From: Prochlorococcus marinus str. MIT 0918
GTDB taxonomy: Bacteria > Cyanobacteriota > Cyanobacteriia > PCC-6307 > Cyanobiaceae
NCBI RefSeq assembly: GCF_027359415.1
Contig: NZ_CP114780.1
Span: 310,001 to 374,000, forward strand
Length of the DNA stretch: 64,000 nucleotides
Direction: 5' to 3'
The notes beneath the pieces were generated by a model that saw only the letters and a list, made by a program, of their open reading frames with translations, was not told the origin of the DNA and ran no database searches. Made by a program: the position numbers and the translations under genes. Below are positions 9,118 through 17,568 of the stretch, in pieces; the first letter of the stretch is position 1, and the number at the start of each line of letters is the position of its first letter.

Positions 9118-9474
9118 TTATGAAAAAGTATGTTTTTTAAAGGTTTTCATTACCTTACTCCGACCGCCGTATATATGCCTTATTTGTTGTTTACAGCAAG
9201 TAATAGCAAATTGATTGATATCTTTTGACTTGATGTTAAATAATTTCGTTAAGTTTGAGACATGACAAAAATCTGGTCTGTCTTTATATATACGGCATGC
9301 CTTTGTTGATTTATTGTAAAAACGGCACCATCCATCTTCGCCTACTAATGAAAAATAAAAGGTTTGTTGTTCAACTGATAATGCGTTTAGAGCTTCATTC
9401 CTATCCTCAGGAGCTAGTTTGCAGCAAGCCCCACAATTTTTGATGCATCCCCATTTTGCTGATTCTTTTGTCAT
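9118..9474 (-). CDS. YkgJ-family cysteine-cluster protein
   Basis: A 118-residue protein of the YkgJ (CxxxCxxCC) zinc/iron-chelating family. The cysteines are CIKNCGACC at residues 10-18, then 'WCRFYNKSTKACRIYKDRP' and 'FCHVSN', with further cysteines in 'TCCKQQ'. The cluster pattern fits metal binding or an Fe-S centre. The biochemical role is unknown. It is the first gene before the two half-size Mn exporters (3 bp gap), so a link to metal handling is plausible but inferred. Confidence 0.85.
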   Translation of the reverse strand: MTKESAKWGCIKNCGACCKLAPEDRNEALNALSVEQQTFYFSLVGEDGWCRFYNKSTKACRIYKDRPDFCHVSNLTKLFNIKSKDINQFAITCCKQQIRHIYGGRSKVMKTFKKHTFS

Positions 9475-9573
9475 GTAAAGGAGTTTAATTATTTACACAT
9501 GCAACAATGAGATTACAAAAAGCCTATGGATGCTACGTGTGAGTTTATTATAAGTGAAGTAAAAAATCGATCA

Positions 9574-9657
9574 ATGGGAAACCTATTACCTCTTGCTGCA
9601 GTAGCTTTAGCAGGACCAGCTATTATAGCTTTAGTCTTCTATAGAAGAGGCGCATAA
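9574..9657 (+). CDS. psb30: Photosystem II protein Psb30 (Ycf12)
   Basis: A 27-residue single-helix protein. Its end, 'LAGPAIIALVFYRRGA', matches the diagnostic Psb30/Ycf12 pattern (GPxVIALxxxRxGxL in plastid versions). Psb30 sits at the edge of the photosystem II core near cytochrome b559 and PsbJ in known structures. ATG at 9574 gives 27 residues; an in-frame ATG at 9526 would give 43. The family is about 33 residues, so the start is uncertain. The gene is monocistronic, flanked by minus-strand genes on both sides. Confidence 0.8.
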   Translation: MGNLLPLAAVALAGPAIIALVFYRRGA

Positions 9658-9724
9658 CACTAAAATTTCTCTAGATTAAATTATTGAATAGTAATATTCG
9701 ATAATATAATGAAAATAAATAGGA

Positions 9725-11596
9725 TTATTTGATACCTAATAATATTTTGCTATTTAATATAATTAGATCAATATAATCATTATTAATTAGTTTGTTGTCA
9801 ATATATGCCTTATTATTATTAATATTATAATTAATTTTTTTCCCTTTTGAGTTTACTATTAATATAGAACCATCTTGGTTATTAGAACACTTATAGACTT
9901 TGTCATTTAATATAAACGTCTCTCCTTCGCTATAATATTTATATGAAAGGATCTCTATAGAAGCTCTTCTTGATCTTTTATTGTTTATAATTTTCAAATT
10001 AAATAAGATATCAATACAGTCATTTAACTTGATTAAAATATCTTTTGCTTCCCATAAAATACAATTATATTGAATTTGTGCTTGCTCAAGAGTTAATATT
10101 AATTCGCCAAAGTATCCATATTTTATAAATTTAACTAAGCAATTTTTTGTACAGAATAATGGTTTAGGATTACCTATACCAAATGGTTCTAGTCGTTCTA
10201 TGTCATTTAGTAAGGTATCATCAATTTGATTAAAATTGATAAATGCCTCAGGATTTAAAGATTGGCATTTATTTTTATTATCTAGTAGTTCTTTACTAGT
10301 TGATAGCTTTTCTTGAAGTGTCATTAAATTGTTAGCTTTTACAGTAAATCCTGCTGCTGCGGAATGACCTCCATATTTGATTAGTAGATTAGAACATTCA
10401 CCTAATATATTCATTAAATTGTATCCTTTTGGGGCTCTTGCAGATCCTCTCATCACACCATTTCCATCACTAGTTAATATAGCTGTTGGCTTTGAGTATT
10501 TTTGAGATATTTTTGAAGCAACAATTCCTATTACGCCATTATGCCAATTGCTGTTTGCTAAAAGAATGAAATTCTCTATTGATTTACTTTTCTCAATCAA
10601 GTTTAGAGCCTCTATTTCTATAGCACATGTAATTTTTTTTCTATTATCATTTATATCCTCACAATATTTTATCTTGTCATTAATCGCTGATTCGTCTTTT
10701 TCTAGAAGCAATTCAATTATAAAGTTGGGATCGTCAATTCTCCCTATAGAATTGATTCTAGGGGCAATTTTAAAACTTATATCATGTGAATTTATTTTCT
10801 TCTGTATAATTTTTGAATTAGTTAATATTCCTTTTAGTCCCATAGATTCAGTATTGGAAATATTATTGATCCATTTCTTTAACCAATATCTATTTGCTCC
10901 ATTAAGATTTGCCATATCAGCAATTGTTCCAATACAAAATAAATCTTGGGATAACTTTAAGGTTTCTTCTTTATTCAATCTTGTCGCAACTTCTTCCGCT
11001 AATATATATGCAATACCTACGCCGGCTAAAGATTTATATTGTGAATCCCTTGGAGTTGTTTCAGGATGTATAAGAGCATATAAATTGTTTATTTTATCCT
11101 TAATTTTATGATGATCTGTAACTATAACATTTATTCCTTTAGCATGAGCAAGATCTAGGGCTTCAATTGCTGAAACACCATTATCTACTGTTATTAGTAA
11201 CGATATTCCTTTTTGTTTTAATTTATTTATAATATTTTTATTAAGACCATATCCCTCATCCTTTCTAGATGGAATTATTGGCAATGTTTCTATTTGAAGC
11301 TTTGTTAATACATCAATAAGTAATGTTGTGCTTGTCATTCCATCAGCATCATAGTCTCCACATATTGCAATTATTTCTTTTCTTTCTTTTGCTATAAGAA
11401 TCCGTTCTACTGCTTTATTAAGTTGTGGAAAATCTCTTATGGCCCTAGGAGGCTTTGTAGGATTTAAGTATTTTTCTATTTTATCATTAGTTCTTAAACC
11501 TCTTCTATAAAGTATTTCTATAATTACATTAGACAGTTTTATATTATCAATAGAACTGATATCTATTGAATCTGGTATATTCCATTTGCTAAGCAA
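9725..11596 (-). CDS. recJ: Single-stranded-DNA exonuclease RecJ
   Basis: 5'-3' single-strand DNA exonuclease for recombination and repair. The 623 residues carry the DHH phosphoesterase motifs: GDYDADGMTSTTLL (about 82-95), VTVDNG, VTDHHK (about 160-165) and later 'GGHSAAAGFT' of the DHHA1 domain. The C-terminal OB-fold region follows ('FGIGNPKPLF'). Length is within the cyanobacterial range. It is divergent from cbbY, with 60 bp between the two starts. Confidence 0.95.
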   Translation of the reverse strand: MLSKWNIPDSIDISSIDNIKLSNVIIEILYRRGLRTNDKIEKYLNPTKPPRAIRDFPQLNKAVERILIAKERKEIIAICGDYDADGMTSTTLLIDVLTKLQIETLPIIPSRKDEGYGLNKNIINKLKQKGISLLITVDNGVSAIEALDLAHAKGINVIVTDHHKIKDKINNLYALIHPETTPRDSQYKSLAGVGIAYILAEEVATRLNKEETLKLSQDLFCIGTIADMANLNGANRYWLKKWINNISNTESMGLKGILTNSKIIQKKINSHDISFKIAPRINSIGRIDDPNFIIELLLEKDESAINDKIKYCEDINDNRKKITCAIEIEALNLIEKSKSIENFILLANSNWHNGVIGIVASKISQKYSKPTAILTSDGNGVMRGSARAPKGYNLMNILGECSNLLIKYGGHSAAAGFTVKANNLMTLQEKLSTSKELLDNKNKCQSLNPEAFINFNQIDDTLLNDIERLEPFGIGNPKPLFCTKNCLVKFIKYGYFGELILTLEQAQIQYNCILWEAKDILIKLNDCIDILFNLKIINNKRSRRASIEILSYKYYSEGETFILNDKVYKCSNNQDGSILIVNSKGKKINYNINNNKAYIDNKLINNDYIDLIILNSKILLGIK

Positions 11597-11656
11597 TTAA
11601 TTACCTCAGTCAATTTTATATAGTATATTATATTTAAATATTTATGCTATTTTAAT

Positions 11657-12412
11657 ATGCATTTATTAAAGTCTGTTTTTTGGGACTTGGATGGAACAAT
11701 AGCTGAAACTGAGATCTCAGGGCATAGAATTGCTTTCAACAAAGCTTTTAAGGATAATTCTCTTAATTGGTTTTGGGATGAAAAGATCTATGTAGATTTA
11801 TTAGAGATAGGTGGTGGTAAAAATAGAATTAAGTATTATTGTAATAAGTTAGCACTACCAATTAATGATAATTTAGTAGATAGAATTCATAGTAAGAAGA
11901 GTGAATATTATCAAGAAATTATGAAAAAAGGTAATTTACCCTTAAGGAAGGGAGTGATTAGATTAATGACTGAATTAACAGCTAGAAATGTAAGTCAATG
12001 GATTGTTACTACTTCTACCAGAAAATCTGTTGATATTCTTATCGCTACTTATTTAAAAAATAATAATATAAGATTAGATGGTATTATAACTTCAGATGAT
12101 GTTCAATTGCATAAGCCTCATCCTGAAGCATATTTACTAGCTCTAAGTCTAAGTAATTCAAGCAAAGAAAATTCTATAGTTATAGAGGATTCTTCAATTG
12201 GACTAGCTGCAGCTAAATCGGCAGGTCTGAAATGTGTAATTACATTGTCTCCTTGGTTAAATTATTTACCATCTAAAATGTCAAAAGCAGATTTAGTTGT
12301 AGATAGTTTAGGAGATTTCAATAATAAGTTTAAGGTTTTCTATGGACACACTTCAGAAGATGTGGTTAATTATAATTGTTTAAAAGCTTTAAATGATATT
12401 TGCTCCAAATGA
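11657..12412 (+). CDS. cbbY: HAD-family sugar phosphatase CbbY
   Basis: A 251-residue HAD hydrolase. Motif I is FWDLDGTIAETE, with the two catalytic aspartates at about 10 and 12. It is followed by the CbbY signature 'GHRIAFNKAF..LLEIGGGKNRI'. Motif II is 'VTTSTR', motif III 'KPHPEAY' and motif IV 'IEDSSIG'. CbbY removes phosphate from xylulose-1,5-bisphosphate, an inhibitory by-product of Rubisco, so it protects carbon fixation. The stop overlaps the ATG of the next gene by four bases. Confidence 0.92.
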   Translation: MHLLKSVFWDLDGTIAETEISGHRIAFNKAFKDNSLNWFWDEKIYVDLLEIGGGKNRIKYYCNKLALPINDNLVDRIHSKKSEYYQEIMKKGNLPLRKGVIRLMTELTARNVSQWIVTTSTRKSVDILIATYLKNNNIRLDGIITSDDVQLHKPHPEAYLLALSLSNSSKENSIVIEDSSIGLAAAKSAGLKCVITLSPWLNYLPSKMSKADLVVDSLGDFNNKFKVFYGHTSEDVVNYNCLKALNDICSK

Positions 12413-12744
12413 AATATTATAAGACAAGTTTTTCTAATTTTGTTGATTATTTATATTCTACTTTTTCTAGGATCATAGTAGGCTCCTGGAAAAAAAGGAG
12501 TTTGGGCTTAATTTCTTTACTAATTGGTTTTTATGTTTCTAGTACTTTTAATTCATATATGCTTCAAGTAATAAGTCAGAGAATAATTGTTGTTATCTTA
12601 TTAATTTTATTTATAGAATTTCTCGTAAGAGTTCGAAACTATATGTTTAATGGCAAATTAGATCTCTACTTGAATGTTATTGATAACTTTAGAATTGGAA
12701 TTATTTATGCAATTGTTCTAGAGGCATTTAAGTTAGGTTCATAG
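12409..12744 (+). CDS. ycf20: DUF565 / Ycf20-like membrane protein
   Basis: A protein of 111 residues if translation begins at ATG 12409, which overlaps the cbbY stop as ATGA. An upstream TTG at 12400 would add three residues, but the ATG is preferred. It has the DUF565 pattern 'SLGLISLLIGFYVSST' followed by a second hydrophobic stretch ('IIVVILLILFIEFLV') and 'NVIDNFRIGIIYAIVLEAFKLGS'. Ycf20 homologues in algae and plants affect non-photochemical quenching; the bacterial function is not settled. Confidence 0.87.
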   Translation: MKYYKTSFSNFVDYLYSTFSRIIVGSWKKRSLGLISLLIGFYVSSTFNSYMLQVISQRIIVVILLILFIEFLVRVRNYMFNGKLDLYLNVIDNFRIGIIYAIVLEAFKLGS

Positions 12745-12757
12745 GCTTTATTCAAAC

Positions 12758-12934
12758 CTAGTTTTCTTCATCTTCATTTTCATCTAAAGGGTATACAAAA
12801 CCTTGAGCTCTTCCACTTAGGATTGATTTACCTAGTGATAATGCCTTTTGTGCTGCTTGTCCTGCCTTAGCTTTCCAAACAGCATGCCGCTGATTTCTCT
12901 TTCCTTTAGAAGTCTTTTTCTTAGGTACAGCCAT
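12758..12934 (-). CDS. rpmF: 50S ribosomal protein L32
   Basis: A 58-residue basic ribosomal protein beginning [20 protein letters not shown], the standard bL32 N-terminus. Cyanobacterial and plastid L32 proteins of this type lack the zinc cysteines, as here. The C-terminus is acidic (DENEDEEN). It stands alone between the convergent ycf20 gene (13 bp away) and the divergent ftsH-like gene. Confidence 0.95.
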   Translation of the reverse strand: MAVPKKKTSKGKRNQRHAVWKAKAGQAAQKALSLGKSILSGRAQGFVYPLDENEDEEN

Positions 12935-13095
12935 TTAGAAATATCATCCAATCTAATTATCCATGCTGATTACCCCAAAAGTCAAATTGCAAAGAACATA
13001 ATTTGTTTTAATAGCTAGTATAAACTTGTATAAGGCAATTAAAACATTTATTATTTTGATAATAATATTAAATTCAGTGGAGAATTTTAAGGCCA

Positions 13096-14856
13096 GTGCG
13101 CAATAGCTTTTTCCAAAAAGAAAATAATAAAGTAATTAGCTATAGTGAGCTTATTAATGAAATTAGCTCTGGCAATATTGAATCTCTAATACTAATTCCA
13201 TCTAGAAACCAAGTTTTAGCTAATTTTAAGAATGGTAATTCAGTTCTAGTATCAACATTCTCAAGGGATCAGACTATTTTAAGTATAGCTAAAACTACTG
13301 CTACACCTTTAATTGTTAAAGATGTAAGAAAAGAGGAGGCCATGTCGAATTTTATAGTTAACTATTCAATTATATTAGTATTTATATTTATATTAAGTCT
13401 TTTTTTTAGGAAAATTCTAAACATTGCAAATAAGAACCTTTCTTTTGTCTCAGGTAATTCTAGAATTCATGATTCTTCAACAATTGATACTAGATTTGAA
13501 GATTTTGCTGGTAATTTAGAGGCTGTCGAGGAAGTTAAAGAAGTTGTATCTTTTTTAAAAGAACCAGAGATATATAACAAGTTAGGTGCGTCAATTCCTA
13601 AAGGAATTCTTTTGGTTGGTCCTCCAGGTACAGGCAAAACATTATTAGCTCAAGCTATTGCAGGAGAAGCTGAATGTCCATTCTTTTCAACTTCAGGTTC
13701 TGAATTTGTAGAATTGTTTGTTGGAATAGGTGCTAGTCGTGTTAGAAGTTTGTTTTTAAAGGCAAGGGAAAAAACTCCTTCAATTATTTTTATAGATGAA
13801 ATTGATTCTATAGGAAGAAAGAGAGGGTATGGAATAGGAGGTGGAAATGATGAGAGAGAGCAAACTCTGAATCAATTACTTACCCAAATGGATGGAATTA
13901 ATACTAACTCAGGCTTAATAGTTATAGCAGCCACCAATAGATATGACGTTTTAGATAGTGCTTTGACAAGACCAGGTCGTTTTGACAGGTGTATTGAAGT
14001 AACTTTACCTGATATTCATGGTCGATTATCAATTCTATCTTTGCAGGCTAGAACTAAACCATTATTAGATAATGTTAATCTTAAAGAATTAGCTTCTAAA
14101 ACAGTAGGTTTCTCTGGTGCAGAATTAGGAAACCTTTTAAATGAAGCAGCTATACTTACAGCGAGAGACAATAAGAAAAAAATTTCAAATTATTATTTAG
14201 ACTTAGCTTTTGAAAGAATTACTTTAGGTTTATCTCATTCATCATTTAGTAGTTATAGTCATAAGAGAATTATTGCTTATTATGAAATTGGAAGAGCTTT
14301 AGTTTCTTTACTACTTCCTCATACAGATAAATTAAATAAAATATCAATTCTTCGTAGAGGTAATAATTTAGGTGGATATAGTCAATTTATCCCTTTAGAT
14401 AGTGATATTTCACTTCATACTCAGAAATATTACCTTTCTAGTATAATTCTTGCAATGGCAGGTAGAGCAACTGAATTATTGATGCTAGGTAAATCAGAAG
14501 TTACACAATTATCCGTAAAAGATATAGAAAAAGCAACTTATTTAGCAAGACAAATGATAACCAAATATGGTTTTCAAGACCTTTCTTTTATATCAGTAAG
14601 CAAACGAACCGCTAATATAGATTTAGGTATCGATCTCTTAAGGAGTAAATCTATTAATGCCAATAAAACTTATAATTTGTTAGATCAAAAAGTAATTTCC
14701 TTATTAAAAAGTTCATTAAATCAAGCATTAGAATTGTTAGATCCGTTTCAATATAAAATTGATCTATTAGCAGACGCATTATTGGAAGATGAAACGATGA
14801 GTGTCAAAAGGTTTTCTGACATGGCATTATTATCTGTTGAAAATAAGCAATCATGA
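13096..14856 (+). CDS. FtsH-like AAA+ protein with inactivated protease site
   Basis: A 586-residue FtsH paralogue. A single membrane helix lies near residues 92-113; the first FtsH helix is missing. The AAA+ domain is intact: Walker A GPPGTGKT at 175-182, Walker B 'IIFIDEIDSIG', and the second region of homology 'ATNRYDVLDSALTRPGRFDR'. The zinc motif HEAGH is YEIGR (residues 396-400), so both histidine ligands are lost, and the later 'GRAAEE' is GRATEL. It should hydrolyse ATP but not cut proteins, like chloroplast FtsHi proteins. The start is GTG 13096 after a short AAGG. It overlaps the next gene by four bases. Confidence 0.93.
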   Translation: MRNSFFQKENNKVISYSELINEISSGNIESLILIPSRNQVLANFKNGNSVLVSTFSRDQTILSIAKTTATPLIVKDVRKEEAMSNFIVNYSIILVFIFILSLFFRKILNIANKNLSFVSGNSRIHDSSTIDTRFEDFAGNLEAVEEVKEVVSFLKEPEIYNKLGASIPKGILLVGPPGTGKTLLAQAIAGEAECPFFSTSGSEFVELFVGIGASRVRSLFLKAREKTPSIIFIDEIDSIGRKRGYGIGGGNDEREQTLNQLLTQMDGINTNSGLIVIAATNRYDVLDSALTRPGRFDRCIEVTLPDIHGRLSILSLQARTKPLLDNVNLKELASKTVGFSGAELGNLLNEAAILTARDNKKKISNYYLDLAFERITLGLSHSSFSSYSHKRIIAYYEIGRALVSLLLPHTDKLNKISILRRGNNLGGYSQFIPLDSDISLHTQKYYLSSIILAMAGRATELLMLGKSEVTQLSVKDIEKATYLARQMITKYGFQDLSFISVSKRTANIDLGIDLLRSKSINANKTYNLLDQKVISLLKSSLNQALELLDPFQYKIDLLADALLEDETMSVKRFSDMALLSVENKQS

Positions 14857-15683
14857 ACTTTATTCCTACTACAAGTAAGGCACTTAATATCTTAATAAGG
14901 AAATCAATCTTTTATTTCTTATTATTTTCTTTACCCTATATTATAGGAAGAGTATTTTATAATATAATTATTGCAAATATTAATTCTATAGATTCTTCTT
15001 ATCAATATTCTTTCGAAAAATTTGACTTCTTAATTTTTATTCTAACCATTACGCCAATATTTCTTAGCATTATATGGCTTAATCAATGGAGGAAACTTGA
15101 TACTCCCCTATATAATGATATTGATTTCCAACCTCCTTTAATTTCTACTAAAAACTATACTTATTCAATTTTAGCAGTTTTATCTTTTCTTTATGTTATC
15201 AATATATCGTTTTTTATTAACTCATACCATATTTTAAATAATTCTTTTACCTTAAAAAATTTATTTGATCTTAATAACCTAGTTATACATTTAGTTTCTT
15301 TGAAATACTTTTCTGTTTTTATAATAATTTTTCTAATATGTGTGTTTAGAAAGTCGGTATATATATCATATTCAATAAGTGCTATATTAGTATCTTTTAA
15401 TCTTTATAATATACTAGTGAGAATTGGAATTGATAAGGTAAATAGTCTTGATTATATAGATACTATTAAGATATCAAATTATTCTCTTATGCTGCCAATT
15501 TTCATTATATTAATGAATTTTATATTAATAATGTTAAATGCAATTTTAAATTATTTAATATCTTATAATCGTTTTTCTGATTGGAGATGTGAGCTATTAA
15601 CTTCCTATCTAAAAAATCATATTTTTAATTTAGGGTATATCATAATTGCTAGCCTTTCTTGTTTAATTGGTCTAACAAGATAA
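14853..15683 (+). CDS. Polytopic membrane protein of unknown function, coupled to the ftsH-like gene
   Basis: A 276-residue, highly hydrophobic protein with about six or seven predicted membrane helices (residues about 18-40, 58-75, 104-125, 142-168, 173-190, 210-235 and 255-275). I recognise no family signature. The ATG lies inside the stop of the ftsH-like gene (ATGA overlap), so both are made from one transcript. A physical partnership with the pseudo-protease is a reasonable inference. A terminator hairpin overlaps its end. Confidence 0.8.
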   Translation: MNFIPTTSKALNILIRKSIFYFLLFSLPYIIGRVFYNIIIANINSIDSSYQYSFEKFDFLIFILTITPIFLSIIWLNQWRKLDTPLYNDIDFQPPLISTKNYTYSILAVLSFLYVINISFFINSYHILNNSFTLKNLFDLNNLVIHLVSLKYFSVFIIIFLICVFRKSVYISYSISAILVSFNLYNILVRIGIDKVNSLDYIDTIKISNYSLMLPIFIILMNFILIMLNAILNYLISYNRFSDWRCELLTSYLKNHIFNLGYIIIASLSCLIGLTR

Positions 15684-15704
15684 ATATGTTAGACCAGTTT
15701 TTAT
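15668..15704 (+). terminator. Rho-independent terminator after the ftsH-like operon
   Basis: A 9-bp perfect inverted repeat, GGTCTAACA ... TGTTAGACC, with a 9-base loop. It is extended by one T-A pair and followed by AGTTTTTA. It begins inside the last codons of the upstream membrane-protein gene and ends the two-gene unit before the convergent peroxiredoxin gene. Confidence 0.8.
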
Positions 15705-15712
15705 CTAGTTAA

Positions 15713-16312
15713 TTAAAGACTAGCAAAATATTCTTTACTACCTTTTGGATCTTCTAGCATGGTTTTATCACCAGGTGTCCAGTTGGCTGGACAGACTTGA
15801 TCAGGATTGGATGCAACATACTGATAACCTTGAAGTATTCTTAGTGTTTCATCTACATTTCTGCCAACAGGTGCCTTGTTAACAGTAGAGTGCATGATTA
15901 TACCTTCTGGATTGATTAGAAATAATCCTCTATCTGCTTCCCCATCATCATTAAGAACATTATAAGAGGTTGATATTTCTCTTTTTAAATCTGATACTAA
16001 TGGATAATTTATATCTCCTATTCCTCCTCGATTCCGAGGAGTTTGAATCCAGGCTAGATGGCAATGCTTGCTATCTACTGATACACCAAGAATTTCTGTA
16101 TTTTTTGAAGAGAAATCAGAATAACGATCACTAAATGCTGTTATTTCAGTAGGGCATACAAAAGTAAAGTCCAGAGGGTAGAAAAATAAAACAACCCACT
16201 TCCCTTTGTATTGTGATAAAGAGATTTTCTCAAATTCTTGATCGATCACTGCTTCTGCAGAGAAATCTGGTGCCAACTGGCCAACTCTCAAACATCCTTC
16301 TGTCATGGTCAA
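15713..16312 (-). CDS. 2-Cys peroxiredoxin
   Basis: Thiol peroxidase that reduces hydrogen peroxide and alkyl hydroperoxides using thioredoxin. The 199 residues include the peroxidatic cysteine in 'DFTFVCPTE' (about residue 54) and the resolving cysteine in 'DQVCPANW' (about 176). The '[13 protein letters not shown]' motif marks the typical 2-Cys class. The C-terminus ends 'GSKEYFASL' in place of a YF-helix of the fully hyperoxidation-sensitive eukaryotic form; the YF pair is present. It is monocistronic. Confidence 0.95.
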   Translation of the reverse strand: MTMTEGCLRVGQLAPDFSAEAVIDQEFEKISLSQYKGKWVVLFFYPLDFTFVCPTEITAFSDRYSDFSSKNTEILGVSVDSKHCHLAWIQTPRNRGGIGDINYPLVSDLKREISTSYNVLNDDGEADRGLFLINPEGIIMHSTVNKAPVGRNVDETLRILQGYQYVASNPDQVCPANWTPGDKTMLEDPKGSKEYFASL

Positions 16313-16425
16313 TAAGTAAATGGGATCAAGTAATTGATTTTAGCTTGTATCGTTACAAACCTTTGTCAATTTACCATGTTTATAGCAATAATGTGATCAC
16401 ATAAACGAAATGCACTGGTTCATTT

Positions 16426-16617
16426 ATGAAAAATACTAAATGGCATTTTTCTATATTAAAAAAATATAATTCAACATCCCATAACAAATTATTATCTTTC
16501 TTAAAAAACGAATTAATTAATCATCCTCTACCAAGTATAGATAAAACTAAAGCTAAAGCCAACTTATCAGATCATATAAATAACTCTAATAGGAATAAGA
16601 AAAATTATAATCTATGA
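16426..16617 (+). CDS. Possible small basic protein, unsupported by homology
   Basis: An open frame of 63 codons from ATG 16426 encoding a polar, lysine- and asparagine-rich product (MKNTKWHFSILKKYNSTSHN...). No membrane segment or known motif. In such AT-rich DNA asparagine and lysine codons arise by chance, so the frame may be non-coding. There is no clear Shine-Dalgarno sequence. Listed because it fills the space between the peroxiredoxin promoter side and the tRNA. Confidence 0.3.
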   Translation: MKNTKWHFSILKKYNSTSHNKLLSFLKNELINHPLPSIDKTKAKANLSDHINNSNRNKKNYNL

Positions 16618-16715
16618 AAAATAATATTCAAGTATACATAATATATTCAATATAATATCGTTTAAGAATTTATATCAAGAAGTTATTATATATATAGCTT
16701 TATCAGGATTTAAAA

Positions 16716-16789
16716 TGTCAGTGGAGAGACTTGAACTCTCGACCTCAGCGTTATGAATGCTGTGCTCTAACCAGCTGAGCTACACTGAC
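16716..16789 (-). tRNA. tRNA with CAU anticodon, probably elongator tRNA-Met
   Basis: A 74-nt cloverleaf on the minus strand. The acceptor arm GTCAGTG pairs with CACTGAC (discriminator A), the D-arm is GCTC...GAGC, the anticodon loop is TTCATAA giving CAU, and the T-arm contains GTTCAAGTC. CCA is not encoded. The anticodon stem lacks the three G-C pairs of initiator tRNA, so it is not tRNA-fMet; elongator Met is most likely, with lysidine-type tRNA-Ile as an alternative. The innermost anticodon-stem pair reads A-C. The surrounding 16618-16978 stretch otherwise shows nothing recognisable. Confidence 0.92.
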
Positions 16790-16978
16790 AAGCTATAGAA
16801 GCCACACTATTGTAAGCTATTGTGGAATTAAAATAAATCCCGCACTCTATTAATAAAGGATTTACTGACATTGCTAATGAACACAAGAAAAAGTCTTGGT
16901 AACCATATTTCATTTTTTACAATAATCATTTAAAAAGCTAGAATAATAATAGTATAGCTTCAATTACTGAATAATTAA

Positions 16979-17176
16979 ATGGCTAAAGAAAAGAAAAAAT
17001 TTAAAAATAAATTAAAATATAAGAAAAAATTTATTTATATTTATTCATTACTCAAAGCAACTTCTATGCTCATTTCTACTATCGCATTAGTTGCAATTTC
17101 TTTACAAGTTAAATCAATGAATAATGAATCAAAGTCATATAATAATTCAGTAGAGGAAATTCTATTTAAAAACTAA
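16979..17176 (+). CDS. Small single-helix membrane protein, hypothetical
   Basis: A 65-residue product with a strongly basic N-terminus (MAKEKKKFKNKLKYKKKF), then one hydrophobic helix (about residues 30-46, 'SMLISTIALVAISLQV') and a short polar tail. The positive-inside rule predicts the N-terminus in the cytosol. No homology is recognised. The basic-then-hydrophobic layout argues weakly for a real gene. Confidence 0.5.
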   Translation: MAKEKKKFKNKLKYKKKFIYIYSLLKATSMLISTIALVAISLQVKSMNNESKSYNNSVEEILFKN

Positions 17177-17202
17177 ACTATTCATTAGCCGCTAGTTATT
17201 GT

Positions 17203-17211
17203 AAAGGAGGT
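17203..17211 (+). promoter_or_regulatory. Strong Shine-Dalgarno-like sequence without an evident gene
   Basis: The run TAAAGGAGGT is complementary to the 16S rRNA tail, yet no start codon lies 5-10 bases downstream. The nearest ATG (about 17234) opens only seven codons. It may be a remnant of a lost gene or chance. Confidence 0.3.
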
Positions 17212-17299
17212 ATTTGGAATAAATAATAATACTAATGTTTATATTACTATGTAGATTAATAACTTATTGTTACTATGACATTGTAAATTTAATATTTCT

Positions 17300-17446
17300 A
17301 TGAATTTAATAATAAAACATAAACAATTAATCACTTGGTATCAAAAGAAGCTTGGCTTAACTCATTATGGATTACTATGGCTGGTCTTTTTTAAAGGAGT
17401 AGTTGTTACACTTATTATAAATCATTCGTTTTTTCGATGTTCATAA
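17300..17446 (+). CDS. Possible small membrane protein, 48 residues
   Basis: An open frame from ATG 17300 reading MNLIIKHKQLITWYQKKLGL, then a hydrophobic stretch 'YGLLWLVFFKGVVVTLIINH' and a stop at 17444. An amphipathic basic segment before a single helix looks like the small membrane proteins common in picocyanobacteria. It is the only coding candidate in the 392-bp space between 17177 and 17568. No ribosome-binding site is obvious and homology is untested. Confidence 0.45.
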   Translation: MNLIIKHKQLITWYQKKLGLTHYGLLWLVFFKGVVVTLIINHSFFRCS

Positions 17447-17568
17447 AGTGCTTTCATAGCAGTGCTTTTGAAGCGTATCCCAATTAAAATGACTTTCAGA
17501 GGGTTAGTGATTATTAATTAAGCAATAATGTAGTAGAATAGATTCTAGTATTAATTTAAATTTTAACT

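Noticed and set aside
10548-11111. 187-codon frame on the plus strand opposite recJ
   Set aside because: It lies wholly inside recJ in antisense and its product is an unstructured hydrophobic string; recJ has clear catalytic motifs.
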